This document shows, piece after piece, positions 8,615-16,760 of a DNA stretch of 64,000 nt; the stretch's first letter is position 1, and each line of letters begins with the position of its first letter. The DNA lies in the NCBI RefSeq assembly GCF_044761985.1, contig NZ_JBIWDK010000002.1:579243-643242 (forward strand). The letters are read 5' to 3'. The notes under the pieces were generated by a model. That model saw only the letters and a list, made by a program, of their open reading frames with translations, made no database searches and was not told the origin of the DNA. The position numbers and the translations under genes are program-made. The DNA is from Peribacillus sp044761985 (GTDB taxonomy: Bacteria > Bacillota > Bacilli > Bacillales > DSM-1321).

Positions 8615-9850
8615 ATGAAAGATAAAATCATTGAGAGGTTTACATCTTATGTGAAGGTGGATACACAATCAAACGAGGATGTTTCCAGTTGTCCTTCCAC
8701 AGCTGGGCAACTGCATTTAGCCCAACAGTTGGTGGAGGAGTTACAAGCTATCGGAATGTCCGATGTCACCATTGATGAAAATGGTTATGTCATGGCAACT
8801 TTGCCTGCCAATTCAGAAAAGCAGGTTCCGACAATCGGCTTCCTGGCCCATGTGGATACGGCAACGGATTTCACAGGGAAAGATGTGAAACCTCAGATCA
8901 TTGAAGCCTATGATGGTAGTGACCTCCTATTACATAGAACATTGAATGTCATTCTATCACCTGATGACTTTCCCTCCCTTCATGACTACAAAGGACACAC
9001 ATTGATCACCACGGATGGAACAACCCTTCTTGGGGCGGATAATAAAGCAGGCATCGCTGAGATCATGACGGCTATGGACTATTTACTTCAACATCCAGAA
9101 ATCAAGCATGGAAAAATCCGCGTGGCCTTCACTCCCGATGAGGAAATTGGAAGAGGCCCCCATAAATTTGACGTGGAAGCCTTCAATGCCCAATTTGCTT
9201 ACACAGTGGACGGTGGCCCGCTTGGTGAACTCGAATATGAAAGCTTTAATGCTGCGTCTGCCAAGATTACCATAAAGGGCACGAACATCCACCCGGGCAC
9301 AGCCAAGGGAAAAATGGTCAACTCCGCTAAAATAGCCATGGAGCTACATAGCAAACTGCCTGTTAACGAAGCACCGGAATACACAGAAGGATATGAAGGC
9401 TTTTATCATCTTAGCTCATTCCATGGAGACGTAGAAGAAACTAAACTATCCTATATCATCCGGGATTTCGATAAGCAAAAATTTAATGATCGTAAAAACT
9501 TCATCAAGCAAATTGTCGCCGAGTTAAGTGATAAGTATGGACATGAACAAGTCAAACTGGAATTGACTGACCAATACTACAATATGAAAGAAAAAATAGA
9601 ACCGGTCAAAGAAATCGTCGATATCGCATACGAAGCCATGGAAAGGCTCGGGATTGAACCAAAAATCTCTCCAATCCGTGGAGGGACAGATGGGTCTCAG
9701 CTCTCTTATATGGGACTGCCTACCCCTAATATCTTTACAGGCGGCGAAAACTTCCATGGAAAATATGAATTCATCTCCGTCGATAATATGGTGAAAGCAA
9801 CAAATGTCATTATTGGAATTGCTTCAATCTTTGAGGAAAAGGCGGTTTAA
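8615..9850 (+). CDS. pepT: Peptidase T (tripeptide aminopeptidase)
   Basis: PepT removes the N-terminal residue from tripeptides in the cytoplasm as a dizinc M20-family enzyme. The 411-residue sequence shows the zinc-binding HVDTA near residue 79, the bridging-Asp context GADNKAG, the catalytic/ligand PDEEIGRG near residue 175, and the C-terminal RGGTDGSQLSYMGLPTPN region that carries PepT signatures. Length and start (AAGGAG upstream) are typical. It is a single-gene unit between two strong terminators. Confidence 0.95.
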   Translation: MKDKIIERFTSYVKVDTQSNEDVSSCPSTAGQLHLAQQLVEELQAIGMSDVTIDENGYVMATLPANSEKQVPTIGFLAHVDTATDFTGKDVKPQIIEAYDGSDLLLHRTLNVILSPDDFPSLHDYKGHTLITTDGTTLLGADNKAGIAEIMTAMDYLLQHPEIKHGKIRVAFTPDEEIGRGPHKFDVEAFNAQFAYTVDGGPLGELEYESFNAASAKITIKGTNIHPGTAKGKMVNSAKIAMELHSKLPVNEAPEYTEGYEGFYHLSSFHGDVEETKLSYIIRDFDKQKFNDRKNFIKQIVAELSDKYGHEQVKLELTDQYYNMKEKIEPVKEIVDIAYEAMERLGIEPKISPIRGGTDGSQLSYMGLPTPNIFTGGENFHGKYEFISVDNMVKATNVIIGIASIFEEKAV

Positions 9851-9868
9851 TCGCTTTAACCACACGCG

Positions 9869-9900
9869 AAAAGCCCAGACTCTATACAGTCTGGGCTTTT
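9869..9900. terminator. Bidirectional terminator between pepT and katE
   Basis: A 13-bp inverted repeat, aaaagcccagact paired with agtctgggctttt, separated by six bases. It is flanked by A and T runs on the proper sides to serve both convergent genes. Confidence 0.88.
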
Positions 9901-9915
9901 GCATGTGGAGTATTC

Positions 9916-11979
9916 TTATAGTGCACGTGACCAATGTCGATGTTGGGCAATCGCCTCAATGAAACTAGCAGTGGATTTACCCTCTGCATCTGCAGTAATC
10001 GTGACAACTCCTGTAATAGGATCACCTGCTGGTATTCCTGCCTGGATCAGAATATCGGCTGCTTCTGTCCCTGCCCCAATCGCTTTGAAATGGTTATAAG
10101 CTTCGTCAATAAAATAGATGGCATCTTTTACAGCTTTCAATTGCTCAATGCTTTTCTTGCCACCCGCCACATAAACGGCATCATATAAAACCGAGTCTGC
10201 AGTCAGGAAGCTTTGACTCACCTCTAGTTGTTGCCCTTCTTCACTCGTAATCATTCCGCGATTCGTACTGATGATTTCAGCCATGATTCCAGCTGTTTTA
10301 AATGCGTCCATGACTTGGTCCATTTCAGAGCCCTTAAATCCATCGGCAGCCAATACAGCCACTTTACGCGTTGCAGGCGTAATGATCTTATTTTGCTCCT
10401 GGCTTAAAGCCGGTGAAGCCAATTCTACTTCCGATTCATTTTTATTGGTAGGAGGGTTTACACCGACTCCTTCCGCAATTTTTTCAGCCAATTTCAAGTC
10501 CACATTGCTGAACATCTCAACAATTTGTTGTTGGAGATCTTTACTTTTCACTTTACCCACTTCAAAATGGAAAGCTTCGATTATATGTTCTTTTTCCACG
10601 TCCGTCATACTATTCCAGAATAGTTTCGCTTGGCTGTAATGATCTTTAAAGCTTTCACTACGCTGACGCACTTTTCGGCCATCTACCTTCTCTTGGTAGT
10701 GAGCATATCCACCTTCCGCTTCCGATGCAGGTTCGGGAGAGTTATTGGCTAGCCCATTTTTATGGTAGCTGACTTGTCCTTGGTTGATCGTCATGCGATG
10801 CATACCATCACGTTGATTATTGTTAACCGGTGCTACTGAGCGGTTAATCGGAATCTCATGGAAATTCGGTCCACCCAAACGTGAAAGCTGGGTATCTGTA
10901 TACGAGAATAGTCGTCCTTGAAGCAACGGATCATTGGAGAAATCAATGCCCGGTACGACATGCCCAGGGTGAAAAGCGATTTGTTCCGTCTCGGCGAAGA
11001 AATTATCCGTATTTTGGTTCAATACCATTTTCCCGATAATTTTCACTGGAATCTGTTCTTCCGGCCATAGTTTCGTAGGATCTAGGATGTCGAAGTCGAA
11101 GTTGAATTCATCTTCCTCCTTAATCATTTGCACACCAAATTCGAACTCGGGGTAATTTCCTGCTTCAATCGCTTCCCACAAGTCTTGACGGTGGAAATCA
11201 GAATTTTTCCCGGCAATCTTCTGAGCCTCGTCCCATACAAGGGATTTCACACCAAGAACAGGCTTCCAATGGAACTTGACGAAATGGGAGACGCCTTCTG
11301 CATTCACAAAACGGAAAGTATGGACACCGAATCCTTCCATCATGCGAAAGCTTCTAGGAATGGCTCTATCCGACAAATGCCACATTACCATGTGGGCTGT
11401 TTCTTCATTGTTCGCAACAAAATCCCAAAATGTATCATGGGCGCTTGCAGCTTGAGGTATTTCATTATGGGGTTCTGGTTTAACAGCATGGATCAAATCG
11501 GGGAATTTAATCGCATCCTGTATGAAAAATACCGGGATATTATTCCCAACCAGGTCATAGTTCCCCTCTTCTGTGTAAAACTTCGTTGAAAATCCACGGA
11601 CATCCCGGACGGAATCTGCTGAGCCGCGTGAACCCGCTACTGTCGAGTAACGGACAAATACCGGGGTCTTAACAGAAGGGTCTTGGAGAAATTTTGCCTT
11701 TGTAAATTCGCCCATTGGCTCATACACCTGGAAATAACCATGTGCGCCTGATCCACGTGCATGTACGATACGCTCAGGAATGCGCTCATGGTCAAAATGG
11801 GTCATTTTCTCACGGAAATGAAAGTCCTCCATCAAAGTTGGTCCACGATCCCCCGCCTTCAAGGAATGTTCATCTTCGGAAACTCGCAAACCTTGATTGG
11901 TTGTCATCTTTTTCCCGCTATCATCCACTCTATATTGTTCCAACTGTTGGTTCTTGCTTTGTTCATTATCTTTTTTCAT
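9916..11979 (-). CDS. katE: Large-subunit catalase (KatE type)
   Basis: A haem catalase that disproportionates hydrogen peroxide. At 687 residues it is the large-subunit clade: a catalase core (active-site His73 in RIVHARG, Asn146 in LVGNNIPVFF, proximal haem Tyr in RLFSYTDTQ) followed by an extra C-terminal domain from about residue 535 (KVAVLAADGF) with the DJ-1/GATase-like fold seen in KatE/HPII. The length is nearly that of B. subtilis KatE. A SigB-like promoter lies upstream, fitting a general-stress/stationary-phase role. Ribosome site GGAGGG 11-12 bases before ATG. Confidence 0.95.
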   Translation of the reverse strand: MKKDNEQSKNQQLEQYRVDDSGKKMTTNQGLRVSEDEHSLKAGDRGPTLMEDFHFREKMTHFDHERIPERIVHARGSGAHGYFQVYEPMGEFTKAKFLQDPSVKTPVFVRYSTVAGSRGSADSVRDVRGFSTKFYTEEGNYDLVGNNIPVFFIQDAIKFPDLIHAVKPEPHNEIPQAASAHDTFWDFVANNEETAHMVMWHLSDRAIPRSFRMMEGFGVHTFRFVNAEGVSHFVKFHWKPVLGVKSLVWDEAQKIAGKNSDFHRQDLWEAIEAGNYPEFEFGVQMIKEEDEFNFDFDILDPTKLWPEEQIPVKIIGKMVLNQNTDNFFAETEQIAFHPGHVVPGIDFSNDPLLQGRLFSYTDTQLSRLGGPNFHEIPINRSVAPVNNNQRDGMHRMTINQGQVSYHKNGLANNSPEPASEAEGGYAHYQEKVDGRKVRQRSESFKDHYSQAKLFWNSMTDVEKEHIIEAFHFEVGKVKSKDLQQQIVEMFSNVDLKLAEKIAEGVGVNPPTNKNESEVELASPALSQEQNKIITPATRKVAVLAADGFKGSEMDQVMDAFKTAGIMAEIISTNRGMITSEEGQQLEVSQSFLTADSVLYDAVYVAGGKKSIEQLKAVKDAIYFIDEAYNHFKAIGAGTEAADILIQAGIPAGDPITGVVTITADAEGKSTASFIEAIAQHRHWSRAL

Positions 11980-12069
11980 CCTTGTCTTCCCTCCAGTACC
12001 TTGTCGATAAAAGTCGATGTATAGTCCATTTCATGATGTATGTATGCTAAATAAGTATCTTATTCTTTA

Positions 12070-12095
12070 ATACCACCCTAATTTCATCGATAAAC
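12070..12095 (-). promoter_or_regulatory. SigB-like promoter of katE
   Basis: On the minus strand GTTTAT is followed after 14 bases by TGGTAT, close to the SigB consensus GTTTAA-N12-15-GGGTAT. It lies about 90 bases upstream of the katE start. B. subtilis katE is a known SigB gene, which makes this match plausible. Confidence 0.5.
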
Positions 12096-12196
12096 AGGAA
12101 TCACAAAAGTTATAGGACAAGAGTTCTTTAAAAGCTTAAGACAAATGACGACCTAGAGATGTATCCGCTACTCCCTCCATATCTTTTTATAAAAAA

Positions 12197-12229
12197 ATGG
12201 CTACGGAGATGCTGTTCTCCATAGCCATT
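12197..12229 (-). terminator. Terminator of the two-gene unit 12252-13498
   Basis: A hairpin with 14-bp arms (one mismatch), aatggctacggaga with tctccatagccatt, followed on the minus strand by a run of seven T. It starts about 25 bases after the stop at 12252. Confidence 0.88.
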
Positions 12230-12251
12230 ACTCATGATAACTTTTTGCTTC

Positions 12252-12860
12252 TTACACTTCGCCTTCCGCAAGCCAAGGGAAAAATCCATCTAGGAATTTC
12301 TCGGTCGCAGGCATGAAGTATGAGCCGTAATGATAGTCGGGGTCTAGTGTCATGATTACCCAAGTACCTTTCGTACTAACCTTGTCGATGTATAGGACAG
12401 CTCCGCCATCTTCCGTTGAAACCAGGATATCTGTCCCTGCCGGAGGCCAATACACCCCGTGTTGGTGCCATGTCGCATCGGCAAGTGTAAGATAGCGACT
12501 GAATAAATCATGATCGGGACGTTGCAACACTAAACCACTTTTGGCATCCTTATCAAGCCACCACCAAAAGTTCGTTTCTCTGAATTCCCAATTATGGCCT
12601 GGTAGCCATTCATTTAACTGTGGTCCAAAGGAAACGATGATCCCTCCCTCATCAGCAAAATCCATAATTTTTTTCATGGATTTCATGAGTAGGCCCATAT
12701 GCAACTGGGAAGGAAGAAGGATTACATCAAATTCATCTATAGACGTTTTTTCTAAATCGGGAAGATAAATAAGTTTCTCAATGTATTTGCTGTATTTCGG
12801 TTCGGTATATGTCCGATTATGTTGCGAACTGCCTCCATCGATGACTGCAATTTTTCTCAT
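12252..12860 (-). CDS. Unknown protein, paralogue of the upstream gene
   Basis: A 202-residue soluble protein that I do not recognise. The pattern of strand-helix units (KIAVIDGG at the start, FDVILLPSQLH, GGIIVSFGPQLNEWLPG, ending in a Gly-Thr-Trp strand) suggests a flavodoxin/ThuA- or class-I amidotransferase-like fold, but no Cys-His-Glu triad is seen. It aligns with the upstream gene at the -EWLPG- region and at YIDKVSTKGT versus YIDRNSTKGT, so the two are paralogues. Its start overlaps the upstream stop by four bases and a strong terminator follows. It is unusually rich in Trp (EFRETNFWWWLD). Function unknown. Confidence 0.8.
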   Translation of the reverse strand: MRKIAVIDGGSSQHNRTYTEPKYSKYIEKLIYLPDLEKTSIDEFDVILLPSQLHMGLLMKSMKKIMDFADEGGIIVSFGPQLNEWLPGHNWEFRETNFWWWLDKDAKSGLVLQRPDHDLFSRYLTLADATWHQHGVYWPPAGTDILVSTEDGGAVLYIDKVSTKGTWVIMTLDPDYHYGSYFMPATEKFLDGFFPWLAEGEV

Positions 12861-13498
12861 CCCATTTCACCTCTCTCCTGAAGCGTTGAATACTCATCCC
12901 GTACCCATTGTATGAGTTGTGGACCAATGCGCTTTTTCGTTCCACTCGCATTCATCGCACCAAAAAGGTCACTACCTGCATGAACTAAAATAGTGCCCTT
13001 TGTACTATTCCTGTCAATATACGTGATAGGTTCTCCGCCAGGTAAGGTCAACAGAACTTCCGCTCCTTCGGGAATTGGATGGTGCCCCCTTGCGAAAAAT
13101 CCCGAAACTCCTTTATTATAAGTCATATCATCTTCCTCTACCCCGTCAAAGATTGGATGGTGATGATCGATTGAAACCTCATAATCCTTGTAACTATGAA
13201 TGGTTTTAGGGATGAAGGAAGAACCTCCAGGTAACCAGTCCAAAAACAAATTCCCACTAAAAACGACAATCTTCTTATCATCCAAAAACTCACGAATGAC
13301 TTCTTTATGTCTAAATAAGAATTTCTGATCAATTAACCCTTGAACGACCAAGCATTTATAAGGTTTTAAGTCTATATTGGGCAGTTCATATGTATCAACA
13401 AAGGTAAAGTCATCCTGATATTGCGGGTCATTCACCCTTGCCTTTCCAAAGTAACTTCCTGTGTCAAGCATCAGAAAGTCCGTTCTATTCTTATTCAC
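12857..13498 (-). CDS. Unknown protein, first of a paralogous pair
   Basis: A 213-residue protein of unknown function, paralogous to the gene after it. Visible features are DFLMLDTGSYFG near the start, CLVVQGLIDQKF, IVVFSGNLFLDWLPGG, a HPIFDGV segment as seen in ThuA-like proteins, and YIDRNSTKGT. The fold is probably alpha/beta with GATase1/ThuA-like topology; this is inference. I choose the GTG at 13498, because AAGGAGG lies seven bases upstream; the ATG 36 bases earlier has no such site. A perfect Fur box lies about 200 bases upstream, suggesting iron-dependent expression of the pair. Confidence 0.78.
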   Translation of the reverse strand: MNKNRTDFLMLDTGSYFGKARVNDPQYQDDFTFVDTYELPNIDLKPYKCLVVQGLIDQKFLFRHKEVIREFLDDKKIVVFSGNLFLDWLPGGSSFIPKTIHSYKDYEVSIDHHHPIFDGVEEDDMTYNKGVSGFFARGHHPIPEGAEVLLTLPGGEPITYIDRNSTKGTILVHAGSDLFGAMNASGTKKRIGPQLIQWVRDEYSTLQERGEMG

Positions 13499-13696
13499 TT
13501 TTTTTCCTCCTTCGTGTTGCTCTAACTCTAACAATGCTGTTGTGAGACTTTGTGTGAATAGATCCTTAAGGGGTACAAGATTGGGATGCTCCCCTGTACT
13601 TTACTGGAAAACCCTATCCGCCAAAGAAGTGACTAAAAGGACTTCCCTATAAGCATAATACGGACTATACAGTAATCGTACTTTAAATTTATCATC

Positions 13697-13715
13697 ATTG
13701 ATAATCATTATCAAT
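13697..13715. promoter_or_regulatory. Perfect Fur box
   Basis: The 15 bases TGATAATCATTATCA at 13699-13713 match the 7-1-7 Fur consensus exactly, with attached A/T extending the dyad to 19 bases. On the minus strand it overlaps a possible promoter: TTGATA, 17 bases, TAAATT. The only gene downstream in that direction is the 12857-13498 pair. The remaining bases of the 13499-13874 gap hold an imperfect GC-rich repeat near 13570-13595 and nothing else I can name. Confidence 0.75.
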
Positions 13716-13874
13716 GGAAGTATTTTTTCCTTTTATAAAAAACCTCCAATTATAAAGGTTTCATGTCGATTATTATATTCTAGAATCGATTTATTTATTT
13801 TTTGAATAATAAAATTTGTGACTTTAGCAAGAAAAAATCTTAATTCTATAAAGCCATTTCCTTTGGAACCAAAG

Positions 13875-13909
13875 AAAAAGGATTTCTCCCCATGGAAGAA
13901 ACCCTTTTT
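13875..13909 (-). terminator. Terminator of the TcaA-like/lipoprotein unit
   Basis: Arms aaaaaggatttct and agaaacccttttt pair with one wobble across a nine-base loop. On the minus strand the hairpin ends in a T run. It starts 24 bases after the stop at 13933. Confidence 0.8.
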
Positions 13910-13932
13910 CTTTATTCCCGCTTTGCACACTC

Positions 13933-15069
13933 TTACAAGCCCTTGCTACTGTCTTTGCGATTCCATTTGAGCAGTTTTGGATCTTTAATTTTCATTTCCT
14001 TTTTATTCTCCCAATCCTCTTCCGTTCCGTCAGCCTCATACTCCTTAATTTCTTCAATAATCCATTTCTTCTTATCGGCATTATAAATCATGGAAAAGTC
14101 ACGCACCGCTTTATAAGAAAGGTCATCCATTTTCTTTTTGTTTTTGAGTTTCATTTTGCTGTGATAGGACACTACAGCTACTGCTTCCGCTCTCCACTGA
14201 TTATCAAAGTAACTGATATCCAAATCATCCAGATTAATGACGGCCCCTAAATATTGTGAATGTACTTCATCGACATAATTTTTGACCTGTTCAAAGTTTT
14301 CCGCAACAATGGAGGTATCATCTTTAATGTCATCCGAAACATTGGTAAGCTTCTTGGTATCAAAACTGCTGGTTTCAAATACGGCCCAGTCATGATTGAA
14401 AACATCGACAGCGGACATGACCGATTTTTGTACATCTTTATCATTTCTAGCCAAGGAATCAGGATCCACTACAAGCGTGACTTCCTTAGATCCACCCCAG
14501 ACATCTATCTTATCCTTTTTCATGAAAGTACCCAGTTTGTTCTTTACTGTAGTGACCGTGTTATACGTCCCAGGCAAAAATGGACCATACGTGCCCTTCT
14601 TACTCTCTTTTACGGATTCCTTCAAGTCATCTACAGAAAGGGATAGTTGATCTTCATCATTTTGTCCCGTCACTTTAATGAATCCGGTTTTGACTCTCAT
14701 TTTGTATTCCTTGAAAATGCCCCATTTTTTCCCCGACTCCACCAAGCTGACTTGCTGGTTGGTTGCCGAAAAATCCTTATCTTCTACTTGTTCATCCAAT
14801 CCGTCCTTGATGGCATCAAAACTCGAGTCATTTTTGTTTAAGTACGTAGCAAATGCCTTAATGGATGCATTATTTACCACCGTTCCCTTTTTATCAGGAT
14901 CGAGTAACTCCTTAAGTTGGTCCGTATCTTTCTTTTCAACTGCTTCTGTAAAGGATGCCACTACTTTTTTGGGTTTATTGTTTTGTTGAACGAAAAGCAT
15001 GGTGACCAAGACCACGGCAATTAAGGCAACAGCGGAGACCCCACTTATAATCCAAGCTTTTTTCGACAT
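13933..15069 (-). CDS. TcaA-like membrane-anchored protein
   Basis: A 378-residue protein with a short cytoplasmic N-terminus, one membrane segment at about residues 6-27 and a large lysine- and aspartate-rich outer region. The repeated small domains (KPKKVVASFTEAVEKKD near the membrane, a central strand-rich part with GPFLPGTY, and an NTF2-like C-terminal part ending in KKKWIIEEIKEYE) follow the TcaA/YvbJ family plan. Unlike many members it lacks the N-terminal zinc ribbon. TcaA proteins are linked to cell-wall antibiotic sensitivity in staphylococci; the role here is inference. It lies 14 bases after the lipoprotein gene, with AAAGGAG before its ATG. Confidence 0.7.
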   Translation of the reverse strand: MSKKAWIISGVSAVALIAVVLVTMLFVQQNNKPKKVVASFTEAVEKKDTDQLKELLDPDKKGTVVNNASIKAFATYLNKNDSSFDAIKDGLDEQVEDKDFSATNQQVSLVESGKKWGIFKEYKMRVKTGFIKVTGQNDEDQLSLSVDDLKESVKESKKGTYGPFLPGTYNTVTTVKNKLGTFMKKDKIDVWGGSKEVTLVVDPDSLARNDKDVQKSVMSAVDVFNHDWAVFETSSFDTKKLTNVSDDIKDDTSIVAENFEQVKNYVDEVHSQYLGAVINLDDLDISYFDNQWRAEAVAVVSYHSKMKLKNKKKMDDLSYKAVRDFSMIYNADKKKWIIEEIKEYEADGTEEDWENKKEMKIKDPKLLKWNRKDSSKGL

Positions 15070-15083
15070 ATCTCACTGCTCCT

Positions 15084-16154
15084 TTAATATTTTGATCCTG
15101 CAGCAAAAATATTCGTTAATCTTTCTTGACCATCTTGTGATGAATTAACGTTCCACTTTCCATCCTCTTCTATCATATGAATCTTTAAATCTTCGCCTTC
15201 TTCTACTTCTTGGTTATTTATGATTTTATCGAATTTAGATATTAAATACTTTTTGGTACCTTTTTCATCGTATTTTTTCGTTTTTTCTCTATATTCATAT
15301 TGGTATTCTGAAAGGTCTTCATATATGTTTCGCAATGAAACCGTTGAGAATTCAATTAGCACCACGGCTTTTCCATTTGCCTTGGCAGATGTGACCGTTT
15401 TAAACTCGGCCTTTTGTGACTGAGCCGATTTATAAGCAGCATAAAGTTTATCTACTTCTTCATCAGTCAATTTCCCTACAAAGTACCTTTTTATTTTCTC
15501 TTTGAATACCTTTTTCGCTTCTTCCTGTATAACCGCTTTGTCAGCAGATACTAATTTTTCATAATCACTATTGTCCTTATCCAGGTATATCGAATCAATA
15601 TAAGCAGCTAACGCTTTCGCCGGGTCTTGAAGGGCGTCAAAACTTTCAGCATAATCTGCCGTATTCACCTTAACGATCACTTCTTCAATTTTCTTTTCAT
15701 AGTCTTCTGAAGCCGCTTTTATCCCTATTTCATACTCTTTATCTTTTTCTACTTCAAAAAAGCCTGTGGTCGTTTTCGTTTTGCCGGCACCCAAATCGCC
15801 ACTAGACTCAAACTCAATCCCTACGTTGGTGTTATATGCATCTGAAATGGCATTTGTCTCTTCATCGCCATCGTATAACTTAAATCCATCTCTTGTTGAG
15901 AGTCGAATGCCATCCTTTGATTTATTACTCAACTTAAATTTAACCGCCAGGACTCCTTTTTCTGTACCTTCTTCAGCCACACCATCATCTTTTCCAAGTA
16001 GCACAAAAGATGCATCCTCAATGGATACCTCTAAATCCTTATTCTTACTCTTGCTATCGCTCTTTTTTTCCGAAGATCCACTAGAACTGCTGCATGCAGA
16101 TAACAACAGCATACAAATAAACAATAGCGAAATACCCTTTAACTTAGACACCAT
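15084..16154 (-). CDS. Lipoprotein with DUF4352/DUF5105-like domains
   Basis: A 356-residue exported lipoprotein: hydrophobic signal and lipobox LLSAC followed by a Ser-rich linker. The first half resembles an immunoglobulin-like DUF4352 domain (LAVKFKLSNKSKDGIRLS), and the second half resembles DUF5105 (DPAKALAAYIDSIY and a C-terminal DGKWNVN strand). These assignments are from memory of family patterns, not a search. The ATG at 16154 has a GGGGGG site seven bases upstream, so I prefer it to the TTG one codon earlier. It is first in a two-gene unit with the TcaA-like protein. Confidence 0.72.
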   Translation of the reverse strand: MVSKLKGISLLFICMLLLSACSSSSGSSEKKSDSKSKNKDLEVSIEDASFVLLGKDDGVAEEGTEKGVLAVKFKLSNKSKDGIRLSTRDGFKLYDGDEETNAISDAYNTNVGIEFESSGDLGAGKTKTTTGFFEVEKDKEYEIGIKAASEDYEKKIEEVIVKVNTADYAESFDALQDPAKALAAYIDSIYLDKDNSDYEKLVSADKAVIQEEAKKVFKEKIKRYFVGKLTDEEVDKLYAAYKSAQSQKAEFKTVTSAKANGKAVVLIEFSTVSLRNIYEDLSEYQYEYREKTKKYDEKGTKKYLISKFDKIINNQEVEEGEDLKIHMIEEDGKWNVNSSQDGQERLTNIFAAGSKY

Positions 16155-16493
16155 CAAAATTCCCCCCTATAAATAAGTAAAAGACCGCACACTTTCCAGC
16201 GAGATCTTTGGATAGGGAAAAAGAATACCGAGAACCATTAGTTAATGCAGATCAATGATTTAGACTAGTATGTATTGGATTCTTTTTCCACTTATCTTTA
16301 TTTACCTCTAATCGACCTACCACAAACCCAAAAACAACCTATTTTATGAATATTTTGGTATAATTTTTATAGTTGAACAGGCATAAAGTATATAGGTCAT
16401 ATCCACTTCTTTACTTTCATGAGCCATTTTAACCATTCCCCTATTAAACCAAAAAGCCCGTTACGATTTTTACCCATAAATTAAAACTGCACA

Positions 16494-16522
16494 CAAAAAA
16501 AGATCATCCCTTAGGACGACCT
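16494..16522 (-). terminator. Orphan Rho-independent terminator on the minus strand
   Basis: Nine-base arms (agatcatcc with ggacgacct, using wobble pairs) around a TTAG loop are followed on the minus strand by seven T. No coding gene ends here: dbpA stops 240 bases earlier and has its own hairpin. It therefore bounds a separate leftward transcript or a long dbpA 3' tail. Confidence 0.7.
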
Positions 16523-16527
16523 TTATA

Positions 16528-16706
16528 TCAATTGCTAACACTATGTAACTCACGGTAATAAAGCTCTTTCTATCTTCGCACATGTTTTTCGCCGGGAAAA
16601 CCAAGGATAGGATGTCCAGTGAAGTCTCCGGGTAGCCTCTGATGTGGCACTCCTTAGAAAGGTGAATGTTTCCGTTGTTTCACTAGTATTAGAGCGAACC
16701 CGGCCT
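16528..16706 (-). ncRNA. Candidate structured RNA downstream of dbpA
   Basis: This non-coding stretch ends in the orphan terminator at 16494-16522. It contains a helix formed by ccgggt (16628-16633) and acccgg (16698-16703), extended by CTCT (16637-16640) with AGAG (16691-16694), enclosing a smaller hairpin gtgaa/ttcac near 16662-16683. A second ccggg copy at 16592 could compete for the same partner. I cannot match it to 6S, SRP, RNase P, tmRNA or a riboswitch class that I know. Strand is inferred from the terminator. The remaining gap 16155-16490 shows nothing supportable. Confidence 0.35.
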
Positions 16707-16709
16707 TAC

Positions 16710-16749
16710 AAGAATCGGAAAAGATATATGTACGTCTTTTCCGGTTCTT
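16710..16749 (-). terminator. Hairpin after dbpA
   Basis: Arms aagaatcggaaaaga and tcttttccggttctt pair over 15 positions with one mismatch, 12 bases past the dbpA stop. The U tail is poor on either strand (gtaag on the minus strand), so termination may be partial. Confidence 0.6.
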
Positions 16750-16760
16750 CCTGCCATTTA

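Noticed and set aside
9915..9935. parS-like CACGTG at the katE end
   Set aside because: Only the core hexamer matches; flanking bases do not fit parS.
13733..13930. 65-residue minus-strand frame in the Fur-box gap
   Set aside because: It overlaps the terminator hairpin at 13875-13909 and shows no ribosome site.
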